Below are positions 1-7,226 of a stretch of DNA of 64,000 nucleotides, in pieces; within the stretch, counting starts at the first letter, position 1; each line of letters opens with the position of its first letter. The translations under genes and the position numbers were made by a program. Location: contig NZ_JAHZTD010000001.1 of the NCBI RefSeq assembly GCF_019599275.1, positions 2,108,001-2,172,000 on the forward strand, given 5' to 3'. The stretch comes from Hymenobacter sp. HSC-4F20 (lineage in GTDB: Bacteria > Bacteroidota > Bacteroidia > Cytophagales > Hymenobacteraceae). Below the pieces are notes generated by a model. That model was not told the origin of the DNA, did not search any database, and saw nothing but the letters and a program-made list of their open reading frames with translations.

Positions 1-2076
1 GGGCTTTACCCGGGCATTATGCCGCAACACCACGGCCTGCGCCCCGGGCAGAGGGTAGCGGGCTCCACTCAGCCGGCTGCTCACAAAAGCTACCCGTACG
101 CCGCGCCAGGCAGTTAGCGTCAGGCCCGGCTCGGCTACTTGCGCCGGCACGGAGCAGCCGCGCCAGCCAATCCAGTGGCGTACCCGCCGGGCTTCCCGCT
201 GAATGCTGCCAGGCACAATGCGGTAGGTGCGCTCGGTTTCGGAGAGAGGCAGCGAGTCAACGGTTACCACGTCGGCCGCCGCGCCCTGCCAGAAGCCCAC
301 TACGGAGCGGCGCGGGATGCTGTAGATGAGGAGCCGCGCATCGGGGGCCAGCCGCCGGGCCGCCCACACCCGGCTTCCGGCTAATACGCCCAGCAGCGCA
401 CAGGCAGCCGCCAGCCACGGCAAGCTACGCAGCCGGAAAAACACGAGCAGGGTCAGAAGTGTGGCGAAAATCAGCCCTACTTGCGGCGCCGTAACGTGAA
501 TGCCCGACATGAGGGCACCGGGCATAGCCTTGCCAATCCAGAAAATATATTCATTGAAGGCCAGAATCAGCTTTTCAAATAGCCACGCGACTAGTCGCGG
601 AAGCCAATCCAGCACCGCTGCTGCTTCCGCTGAAATCAGGCCGCCTACCGCTGCTAGTCCTTTCAGGGCCAGCAGCCCCAGGCCTACGTACACGGCCAAG
701 CTGGAAATAGGAACGGCTACCAGGTTGGAGAACAGAAAGCTGAGCGGGAACTGATGGAAATAGAACAGGCCCAGCGGAAACGTGGCCACCTGCGCCGCCA
801 ACGACAGAGCCGTGGCCTGCCAAACGTACTCCCCGCCTATGCCCAGCCATTGCCAGCCCTTCTGTACGGCCTTCGGCTGCCAGGGGCGCTGCCGGCCCAG
901 AAAGTACTGCTTGGGCTGCAGCCAGCGGCCAATGCGGGGCTGCAGGTACACAATGCTGAGCACAGCTAAAAAGGACAGCTGAAATCCTACGTCGCAGAGC
1001 AGGTAGGGGTCGTAGCAAAGCAGGCAAAAAGCCGCCACCGCCAGCAGGTTATACATGGACGTTTGCCGCCCGCTGGCCCGTCCCGCAATGATAAACGAAA
1101 ACATCACGGCGGCCCGCAGCACCGAAGCCGAAAGCCCTGTCAGGAAGGCGTAGCTCCAGATAGTAGCCAGCCCCAGCAGCGCCGTCAGCAGCCGGAACCA
1201 CGGCCCGCGCCGGCCCGGTAGCCGACCCAGCAGCCACGTAACGGCCCCAAACAGCAGCCCTACTTGCAACCCCGATACCGCCATGATGTGGGTAGTGCCG
1301 GTGTTGGCGTAGGCCTGCCTGGTCTGCTGGTCCACGTCATCCTTCATCCCCAGCACCAACGCCGAAGCCAGGGCATATTCGCGCTTGGCGTGCACGTACT
1401 GGCGAAACACCCCGTCCAGCACCCGCGCCGCCCGCATGGCCACGGCCCGCACCCAACTGGGCGGGTCCACGGCAATTTTCTGGTACTGGTCGGGGTGAAT
1501 GAACTGCTGATGGTATACCTGGTGGTACTGCAGGTAGCGGCGGTAGTCGAACTCGCCAGGATTGAGGGGCGGCTTGCTGGGGGCCGGTGCGCCGCGCACC
1601 AGCCACACGTCGCCGTACTGGGGCGCGGCTACCCCCGCTTCGCGCGGAATACTTACCCGGATGCCACCCCGCGCTGGCTGCCACTTGCCGGCTACCCGCA
1701 CCGCCGATACGCGGACGGTGGTGGCGTAGGTGGCGGGTCGCACCACGATATAGTCGTCTACTACGGCCCGGTAAAACTCCACGTGGCTCCCGAAGCGGTA
1801 GAGGTGGTCCGGGGCGCGGCTTTCAGTGGCTTGCTGGGTTAAGGCCGCGCCAGCTAGGTAGAGCGTAGCTACGGCCAGCAGACCCGCCGCATCCGTAGCC
1901 GCTGGGTCCGGCCGCCGGGCCGCCCACATCTGTACACCGACAAACACTGCTGCTACTACTACCACCATGGGCAGCAGGTCAGGCAAACTTTCGCCCGCGT
2001 ATAGGTACGTTAAGATACCTGCCATAAGGGGCAGAGTCAGCCGCACGAAGGCATTCGGGGCCCATTTGATTTCCAT
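1..2076 (-). CDS. comEC: ComEC/Rec2 family DNA-uptake channel protein (3' end beyond window)
   Basis: The frame starting at ATG 2076 stays open to base 1, giving 692 codons with no stop, so the C-terminus lies outside the window. Residues 1-60 hold hydrophobic segments, followed by a soluble DUF4131-like part (about 80-200). The competence domain follows, with the family hallmark T-H-I-M-A-V-S-G near residue 264 and many further membrane segments to about 560. The last part visible is a soluble domain without the HxHxDH metal motif of the metallo-beta-lactamase domain seen in many ComEC proteins. ComEC forms the inner-membrane channel that imports single-stranded DNA in natural competence. 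The gene stands alone; the next gene on the same strand begins at 2663. Several shorter open frames overlap it on both strands, but only this one gives the family motif and membrane pattern. Confidence 0.88.
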   Translation of the reverse strand, partial: MEIKWAPNAFVRLTLPLMAGILTYLYAGESLPDLLPMVVVVAAVFVGVQMWAARRPDPAATDAAGLLAVATLYLAGAALTQQATESRAPDHLYRFGSHVEFYRAVVDDYIVVRPATYATTVRVSAVRVAGKWQPARGGIRVSIPREAGVAAPQYGDVWLVRGAPAPSKPPLNPGEFDYRRYLQYHQVYHQQFIHPDQYQKIAVDPPSWVRAVAMRAARVLDGVFRQYVHAKREYALASALVLGMKDDVDQQTRQAYANTGTTHIMAVSGLQVGLLFGAVTWLLGRLPGRRGPWFRLLTALLGLATIWSYAFLTGLSASVLRAAVMFSFIIAGRASGRQTSMYNLLAVAAFCLLCYDPYLLCDVGFQLSFLAVLSIVYLQPRIGRWLQPKQYFLGRQRPWQPKAVQKGWQWLGIGGEYVWQATALSLAAQVATFPLGLFYFHQFPLSFLFSNLVAVPISSLAVYVGLGLLALKGLAAVGGLISAEAAAVLDWLPRLVAWLFEKLILAFNEYIFWIGKAMPGALMSGIHVTAPQVGLIFATLLTLLVFFRLRSLPWLAAACALLGVLAGSRVWAARRLAPDARLLIYSIPRRSVVGFWQGAAADVVTVDSLPLSETERTYRIVPGSIQREARRVRHWIGWRGCSVPAQVAEPGLTLTAWRGVRVAFVSSRLSGARYPLPGAQAVVLRHNARVKP

Positions 2077-2225
2077 ACGTCACGGTAACTAGCTGATACG
2101 TATTGCGGAGGTAGTAGCTCGCTTCTATCGGGTAGTCAAAATGAAGAAAATAAGCCAAACAGCAAAAGAATGCCCTGCTCTCCGGGCAGAAAGCAGGGCG
2201 CGTAGCAAAGCATTTGAAAAGATAC

Positions 2226-2663
2226 CTATCGTTTCAGCTTCATGGTGTAGTGCGCAATGTTGGCTTCCGTAAACAGCTCCCCTACTTTCTCAAATCCGTG
2301 TCGTTCATAGAAGCGCACGGCGGGCAGTTGGGCATTCAGGTACACGGTAGCTTCCGGATGGCTGGCCCGCACATCCTGCACAACGGCCGCTAACAGCGCC
2401 GCGCCTACCTGCTGATTCCGGTACGCTTCCAGCACGGCAAAGCGCTCCAGCTTCACGCCCTTTTCCGTAACGCGCCAACGGGCCGCGCCGCAGGGTGTGC
2501 CATCAGTAGCACGGGCCAGGTAGTGGGTAGCATCGGTGCGGTCGTGCGCGTCGTTTTCCAGGTCGGCGGGTACGTTTTGGCCCACCACAAACACGGTATG
2601 GCGAACAGCCAGTGCATCATCGAGGTCGGGCGACTGGGGAGAGGAAATGCGGTTTACCTGCAT
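2226..2663 (-). CDS. GNAT family N-acetyltransferase
   Basis: This 145-residue protein fits a single GNAT domain. The acetyl-CoA-binding loop is RNQQVGAALL at 82-91, and the C-terminal AVRFYERHGF (115-124) is the usual beta4-alpha4 signature (FYE..GF). The N-terminal stretch R-H-x-V-F-V-V-G-Q with acidic residues after it resembles the ElaA-like branch. Members acetylate small molecules or protein amino groups; no substrate can be read from the sequence. The start at 2663 is the first ATG and gives the expected domain length. It lies 150 bases downstream of comEC's start on the same strand and need not share its promoter. Confidence 0.82.
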   Translation of the reverse strand: MQVNRISSPQSPDLDDALAVRHTVFVVGQNVPADLENDAHDRTDATHYLARATDGTPCGAARWRVTEKGVKLERFAVLEAYRNQQVGAALLAAVVQDVRASHPEATVYLNAQLPAVRFYERHGFEKVGELFTEANIAHYTMKLKR

Positions 2664-2753
2664 TGCGGCGGTATTCTAGGGTAGTACAGGCGTGGCCGTC
2701 GCCGACGCGCTTGGTTTCCGGACGAAGGTAGCAACTCCGCTTCGCCTTTGCCT

Positions 2754-2790
2754 AAAACAACAACAGCCACCTTGCTGGCGGCTGTTGTTG
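2754..2790 (-). terminator. Rho-independent terminator of phoH
   Basis: Perfect 11-bp arms CAACAACAGCC (2758-2768) and GGCTGTTGTTG (2780-2790) enclose an 11-base loop. On the minus strand the hairpin is followed by TTTT (complement of 2754-2757). It lies just past the phoH stop codon. Confidence 0.75.
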
Positions 2791-2832
2791 CTGGTATCAA
2801 CATTACTTGGCTCAGGCTAGCTTGCGCCTGCC

Positions 2833-3939
2833 TTATTGCTCGTGGTTTACGGGTAGGTCGCGGGTACCGTCGTCTTCTCGACGAGCGTCCGGGTGCTTAC
2901 CGGGGTCATGGTGAGCAACTTCATCCTGGCGCCGGCGGTAGGACTGCTGGTACTCCCGGGGCGGACGGTTGGCCTGCTCCTTCTGCTGCTGCACATCAAA
3001 CTTGTCGTAGGCCTGCACAATCTGCTTCACCAACCGGTGACGCACCACGTCCTCCGAAGTCATTTCCACGAAGCCAATGTCTTTCACATCGCGCAGAATG
3101 TCCAGGGCCTGAATCAGACCCGATTTCTGCTTGGTAGGGAGGTCAATCTGGCTACGGTCACCGTTTACCATCACCTTGGCGTTCGGGCCCATGCGGGTCA
3201 GGAACATCTTGAGCTGGCTGGGAGTAGTGTTCTGGGCCTCATCCAGGAGCACGAAGGCATTGTTCAGCGTCCGGCCCCGCATGTAAGCCAGCGGCGCAAT
3301 TTCAATGGTCTTGTTTTCGAGGTAGAACTTAAACTTCTCGGGCGGCAGCATGTCTTCCAGCGCGTCGTAGATCGGGCGCAGGTAGGGGTCTACTTTCTCC
3401 TTCATGTCGCCGGGTAGAAACCCGAGGCTTTCGCCGGCTTCTACCACGGGGCGCGAAATGATGATTTTCTTGACCTCTTTGTTTTTGAGGGCCCGCACGG
3501 CCAAGGCCACCGAAATATAGGTTTTACCCGTACCGGCCGGCCCCAGCGCAAACACCAGGTCGTTGCGGAGCACGGCATCTACCAAGCGCTGCTGGTTGGC
3601 CGTTTTGGCCTTGATAACGCCGCCTTTCGCCCCGAACAGAATCACGTCGGGCGAGGCCGCCAGCATTCGGTCCTGCTGGTCCTCATCCGAAGACGAGAGG
3701 TACTGGCTCACGGTTTTATCGGTAATCTGGCCGTACTGGTGATAGTGCTCCAGCAGAGCCGACAAAATTTCGTTGATGCGGCTAATGACGGCCGTTTGGC
3801 CTTGAATTTTGATTTCGTTGCCGCGGGAAATGATCTTGCTACCCGGGAAGGCAGCTGCCAACTGACGAATATTTTGATTATCCGGTCCGAGGAATTCTAC
3901 CAGGGACACATTCTCAAGCGTGATGACTTTCTCGACCAA
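2833..3939 (-). CDS. phoH: PhoH family ATPase
   Basis: This 368-residue protein has a small N-terminal KH-like nucleic-acid-binding part (about 10-65) and a PhoH P-loop ATPase domain. The Walker A motif GPAGTGKT is at 133-140 and Walker B LLDEAQNTT at 231-239; both are diagnostic of the YbeZ/PhoH branch. The last 40 residues are charged and low in complexity, as in other Bacteroidota copies. PhoH proteins are cytoplasmic ATPases linked to RNA metabolism and, with YbeY, to rRNA maturation; no ybeY is adjacent. The start at 3939 is chosen because it gives the standard N-terminus (VEKVITLENVSLVEFLG). A strong terminator follows at 2754-2790. Confidence 0.93.
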   Translation of the reverse strand: MVEKVITLENVSLVEFLGPDNQNIRQLAAAFPGSKIISRGNEIKIQGQTAVISRINEILSALLEHYHQYGQITDKTVSQYLSSSDEDQQDRMLAASPDVILFGAKGGVIKAKTANQQRLVDAVLRNDLVFALGPAGTGKTYISVALAVRALKNKEVKKIIISRPVVEAGESLGFLPGDMKEKVDPYLRPIYDALEDMLPPEKFKFYLENKTIEIAPLAYMRGRTLNNAFVLLDEAQNTTPSQLKMFLTRMGPNAKVMVNGDRSQIDLPTKQKSGLIQALDILRDVKDIGFVEMTSEDVVRHRLVKQIVQAYDKFDVQQQKEQANRPPREYQQSYRRRQDEVAHHDPGKHPDARREDDGTRDLPVNHEQ

Positions 3940-4126
3940 ACTAAAGGGAATTTAAGCACGAAAGGAAAGGAAAAGAACGGGTGAGCCGCAGCCCACGGAG
4001 CCTCCTGCAGGTGATAACAGCAAAAACCTACGAATCGTTGCTGCTACCGATTCGCGGCAAAACGCCTACTTTTGCCGCCCCCGCAGGGGTCCTGGCAATA
4101 GTACGAATAACTCCGAATTTCCGGTC

Positions 4127-4909
4127 ATGGGCTTGATAACGTTTCTGTCTGACTTTGGATACCGCGACCATTATGTAGCGGCCGTCAAGGCGCGGATTCT
4201 GCAGCTGGCTCCGCAGGTGCCGGTGGTAGATATCACGCACGGCATCGAGCCGTTTAACATTGCCCACGCCCTGCACGTGCTCAGCTCCGTCTACCACGAT
4301 TTCCCAGTGGGCACGGTACACCTGATTGGCGTAAACGACCTGGGCTCGTCCCGTGCCGCTTGGTACGCAGCGCGCTTCCGGGGGCACTACTTTGTAGCGG
4401 CCGATAACGGCCTCTTGCCCCTGCTCTGCGACGGAAAGCCGGAGGAGCTAGTAACCCTCGGTGCCGGCCAAGCTCCTACCCCCTCGCCCACCCGCGACCT
4501 GCTGGCTCCCGCTGCCGTGCGTTTGGCCCAGGGAGAAGCCCTTACCGCACTCGGCTCGCCGGTAACAGAGGTCTATCAGTTGCTGAACCGTCAGCTTCGC
4601 CTGCAGGACAACCGCATTACCGGCCACGTGGTGCACGTAGACCACTACGGCAACCTTGTCACCGACATTACCCGCACAGCCGTGGAAGTTATTGGCCGGA
4701 GCCGCCCCTGCACCATCCACTTTGCCCGCGAAACTGTACGCGAAATCGTCCCGCACTTTCAGGCTACCTCCCCCGGCGAGGCCGTGTGCATCTTCAATAG
4801 CAACGACCAGCTCTGCATCGGGGTCAACCAGGGCAACGCCTCGGAGCTGCTCGGGCTGCACTTTGATTCGCAGGTTGATGTCCGGTTTCCACTGGATGAT
4901 ATTTCTTAG
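4127..4909 (+). CDS. SAM hydroxide adenosyltransferase (DUF62/SAM hydrolase family)
   Basis: This 260-residue protein starts with the family hallmark ITFLSDFGYRDHYVAAVK (residues 4-21). It also has TRDLLAPAAVRLAQG, typical of the family's F-A-P-A-A block, and VVHVDHYGNLVTDI, matching the conserved D-x-[FY]-G-N-L-x-T motif. The family cleaves S-adenosylmethionine to adenosine and methionine with hydroxide as nucleophile. It is related to fluorinase and chlorinase; nothing visible suggests halogenase activity, since the usual length is kept. Upstream, TACTTTTG at 4067-4074 fits the Bacteroidota -7 element TAnnTTTG, but no well-spaced -33 box was seen. It is divergent from phoH. Confidence 0.9.
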   Translation: MGLITFLSDFGYRDHYVAAVKARILQLAPQVPVVDITHGIEPFNIAHALHVLSSVYHDFPVGTVHLIGVNDLGSSRAAWYAARFRGHYFVAADNGLLPLLCDGKPEELVTLGAGQAPTPSPTRDLLAPAAVRLAQGEALTALGSPVTEVYQLLNRQLRLQDNRITGHVVHVDHYGNLVTDITRTAVEVIGRSRPCTIHFARETVREIVPHFQATSPGEAVCIFNSNDQLCIGVNQGNASELLGLHFDSQVDVRFPLDDIS

Positions 4910-5060
4910 CCTACCCCACCCTGAAAATGCCCCTACAGGCCTGTACAATGAATTTTAAATCTTATTTATTTATTATGTTAAGTGAAAGATGACAGCCTGG
5001 CAGGCTCTCGTCGTTGTTTTTGCTGTTCAGTTACTATGCTTCCACTCTTGCCCTAGCTCC

Positions 5061-5375
5061 ATGTTGACCCGAATTGTGCGCATGACCTTTATTCCAGAAC
5101 GGGTACCAGAATTTCTTCAGATCTTCCGGGATTCGGAGCAGCAGATTCGGCACATGCCGGGATGCCGGTTTCTGGAGCTGTGGCAAGATGCTGATGAGCC
5201 CAATGTGTTCTGCACGCACAGCCGCTGGGACTCCGCCGATGCCTTGAATGCTTACCGCCGCTCTGAATTGTTTGGGCAGGTATGGCCGGCTACCAAAACC
5301 TTATTCGCAGCTGCACCAGTCGCATTTTCTGTTCATCAGGTAGATGCTGCCAGCCTGCCAGCAGATCTGGCGTAA
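5061..5375 (+). CDS. Antibiotic biosynthesis monooxygenase (ABM) domain protein
   Basis: This 104-residue protein begins MLTRIVRMTFIPE and contains the ABM-fold pattern: a first strand, F-L-x-I-F-R-D-S-E-x-Q-I, then P-G-C-R-F-L-E-L-W-Q-D and a C-terminal W-P-A-T-K helix. The fold is a dimeric ferredoxin-like barrel found in heme- and quinone-modifying monooxygenases and in many small enzymes of unknown role. ATG 5061 is preferred over the upstream ATG at 4989, because the extra 24 residues do not belong to the fold. The gene is alone, between the SAM enzyme and hscB on the same strand. Confidence 0.75.
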   Translation: MLTRIVRMTFIPERVPEFLQIFRDSEQQIRHMPGCRFLELWQDADEPNVFCTHSRWDSADALNAYRRSELFGQVWPATKTLFAAAPVAFSVHQVDAASLPADLA

Positions 5376-5499
5376 GCGGGGACATTCCTCTCCTACCCTT
5401 CGTTTCACCCCATATTCAAGGAGATACTAAGCGACCTATACCTGCTCGGTTTTCGTAGGAGTCAATATCCTGCGTGAAAAAACGCCTCCTTTCCCGACC

Positions 5500-6036
5500 A
5501 TGACGCCTGACTACTTCGAATTCTACGACCTTCCCGAAACCTTCCGGCCCGACGAAGCAGCCCTTAAGCGCCGATACTACGCCCTCAGCCGCGAATACCA
5601 CCCTGATTTCCACGCCACCGAAAGTACCGAGCGCCAGCAAGAAATTCTGCAGTTGGCCACGCTAAACACCAACGCCTACCGCACCCTTTCGGATGCTGAC
5701 CAGCGGATGGCGTACATTTTAAGCCGACATGGCTTATTGGAAGAGGGCAAACAGGAGCTTCCTCCGGATTTTTTAATGGAAGTTATGGAGCTAAATGAAC
5801 AGCTTATGGAGCTGGAATTCGAGCCCGATTCGGCCGTTGCCGAGCGCGTGGAAAGTGAAGTCAACGCCCTGACAGACACCTTGGAAGCCGGCATTGAACC
5901 AGTGCTGGCTGGCTACGACATGCTGCCCCAGGATGCCCGTCCTCGAGCATTGGAGCAAGTGCGCACCTATTATCTGAAAAAACGCTACCTCTTGCGCATT
6001 CGCGAAAGTCTGGCTAAGTTTGCTACCCGTTCGTGA
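5500..6036 (+). CDS. hscB: Fe-S cluster assembly co-chaperone HscB
   Basis: This 178-residue protein carries an N-terminal J-domain with the HPD tripeptide at residues 34-36 and HscB-type flanks (YFEFYDLPETFRPDEAALKR before it). A C-terminal three-helix scaffold-binding domain follows (about 85-175, containing D-F-L-M-E-V-M-E-L-N-E, the usual HscB signature). HscB delivers the IscU scaffold to the Hsp70 chaperone HscA during iron-sulfur cluster transfer. No isc or hscA gene is adjacent. The stop lies 25 bases before tRNA-Leu. Confidence 0.93.
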   Translation: MTPDYFEFYDLPETFRPDEAALKRRYYALSREYHPDFHATESTERQQEILQLATLNTNAYRTLSDADQRMAYILSRHGLLEEGKQELPPDFLMEVMELNEQLMELEFEPDSAVAERVESEVNALTDTLEAGIEPVLAGYDMLPQDARPRALEQVRTYYLKKRYLLRIRESLAKFATRS

Positions 6037-6061
6037 GTTACCGACACGAGCGGCATGAAAT

Positions 6062-6143
6062 GCCCAGATGGCGGAATCGGTAGACGCGTTGGTCTCAAAC
6101 ACCAATACCGCAAGGTGTGCCGGTTCGACCCCGGCTCTGGGTA
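6062..6143 (+). tRNA. tRNA-Leu (anticodon CAA)
   Basis: A full cloverleaf can be drawn. The acceptor GCCCAGA (6062-6068) pairs with TCTGGGT (6136-6142), with a terminal G-U. The D arm is GCGGAATCGGTAGACGC, and the anticodon arm is TTGGT-CTCAAAC-ACCAA with anticodon CAA. A long variable arm (ACCGCAAGGTGT) marks a class II tRNA, and the T arm is GCCGG-TTCGACC-CCGGC. CCA is not encoded. Its 3' end appears to be the attachment site of the downstream island. Confidence 0.95.
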
Positions 6144-6145
6144 CT
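6128..6145. repeat. Putative attL (3' end of tRNA-Leu)
   Basis: ACCCCGGCTCTGGGTACT spans the T-stem, acceptor 3' strand and discriminator of the tRNA plus two following bases. It recurs at 28074-28091 with one change (C to T at the fourth base). The contiguous identity is CGGCTCTGGGTACT, 14 bases. Confidence 0.6.
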
Positions 6146-6170
6146 TAGAGGGGTAGGAAACCCTCGCATC

Positions 6171-6219
6171 AGCCCGAAAACGGCTTTTCCAGCAAAACTG
6201 GAAGGGCGGTTTTCGGGCT
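6171..6219. terminator. Bidirectional terminator after tRNA-Leu
   Basis: A long hairpin pairs AGCCCGAAAAC (6171-6181) with the complementary GTTTTCGGGCTT side at 6209-6220, and has inner TTCCAG/CTGGAA pairing. CTTTCT follows on the plus strand. It separates the tRNA from the integrase relic. Confidence 0.65.
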
Positions 6220-6252
6220 TTCTCCATTTCGGCGCACCCCATTTGTTTACCC

Positions 6253-6919
6253 ATGATATTTTCCGCCAACGTCGTTCGGCGCACCCCGGCCCGAAAAGAT
6301 GGAACCTGCCTGGTGCGGCTGCAGGTAATTATTCGACGAAAGATTATTCCCGTCAAGCTGGGTATCACCTGGTTTCCGGAGTTGTTCGATGCGCAGCATG
6401 GCCAGTGTCTCGCGGCGCTGCCCAAGGCCCAGCGGCCGGCTGGCTACGACCAGCTGCTGACGGCCGCCCAGATCTGGGCCGGGGGCACCCAGGAACTCCT
6501 GGCTGCGCGGGCGGAGGCCTACACCCTCATCATCGGTCAGGGCCGGCCAAAGCCAACGGCATATTCACCCAGCACTACCTGAGTAAGAAGAACCTTACCC
6601 GGGACGGCTTTCTCTACGCCTTCAATACGGAGGAGAGCAGCAACGACTTCGTGGCTTGGATGGAGGCCAAAATCATCGAGCGGTTCCGGAAGAAGAAAAT
6701 CAAGGAATCCACGAGGAAAAACCACACCAGCACCCTGCGGGAGGTGAAGCGGTTCCGCAAGTCGATTCCGTTCTATGACCTCAGCCCTCAGCTCGTCGAG
6801 GACTGGCGCGCGCACCTGGTGCAGCACGTTCGGGCGGTGAATACGGCTGGGGCCGGCACCGGGATGTAAAAGCGTACCTAGCTCTGGCCCGCAAAGAGAC
6901 TTGTAGCAAGAGTAATTAA
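6253..6919 (+). pseudogene. Tyrosine recombinase/integrase relic (two frameshifts, catalytic domain lost)
   Basis: Three consecutive frames read as one Bacteroidota integrase N-terminus. Frame A (from ATG 6253) gives IFSANVVRRTPARKDG and RKIIPVKLGI, the arm-binding domain. Near 6540-6555 it shifts to a frame giving ANGIFTQHYLSKKNL, then the SAM-like core-binding domain (STRKNHTSTLREVKRFR). Near 6845 it shifts again to WGRHRDVKAYLALARKE and stops at 6917-6919. The R...H-x-x-R...Y catalytic domain is absent. The gene therefore cannot encode an active recombinase. Its position next to the tRNA-Leu 3' end marks it as the former integrase of the island. Normal length for the family is about 400 residues; about 220 remain. 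Confidence 0.82.
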
Positions 6920-7226
6920 TATTCTCAATCGTCTATGCCACCTCACTTAATTGGATTTGCACCTTTAAGGCCAATGGTTTAACTTTTACTGGGTAGTTAT
7001 ATTAGTAAGTCTTTTATTGATTTTTTCTGATAAGAACTCCGATATCACTTACACAATGGAGCCGGTAAAGCCTATAGTCAGTCTTCTACTTTGGTCTAAG
7101 TCGTAGTATAATTTGCTGTTGGTGCAGTAGGTGCAGCATCGGGTGCCTCAGCCACACGTACACTAGGCAGACCCACCACAGCTGCGGTCTACGAAGGGAA
7201 AGTCTCACTTTAGCCTGGCTCCTTCT
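6920..7226. other. AT-rich gap, no gene seen
   Basis: These bases lie between the integrase relic and the stop of the outer-membrane receptor gene. They are poorer in GC than the flanks. I see no convincing open frame, no clear terminator and no continuation of the integrase catalytic domain in any frame. Confidence 0.5.

Noticed and set aside
575..1842. Several long overlapping open frames on both strands inside the comEC region
   Set aside because: They are GC-rich shadow frames with no family character; the frame starting at 2076 gives membrane helices and the ComEC signature throughout.
2748..3417. Plus-strand frames over and before phoH
   Set aside because: They cover the phoH terminator and the phoH coding strand; composition is that of a shadow, and PhoH motifs are on the other strand.
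4127..4909. Fluorinase or chlorinase function for the SAM enzyme
   Set aside because: The overall sequence is of the common hydrolase type and nothing visible supports halide chemistry.
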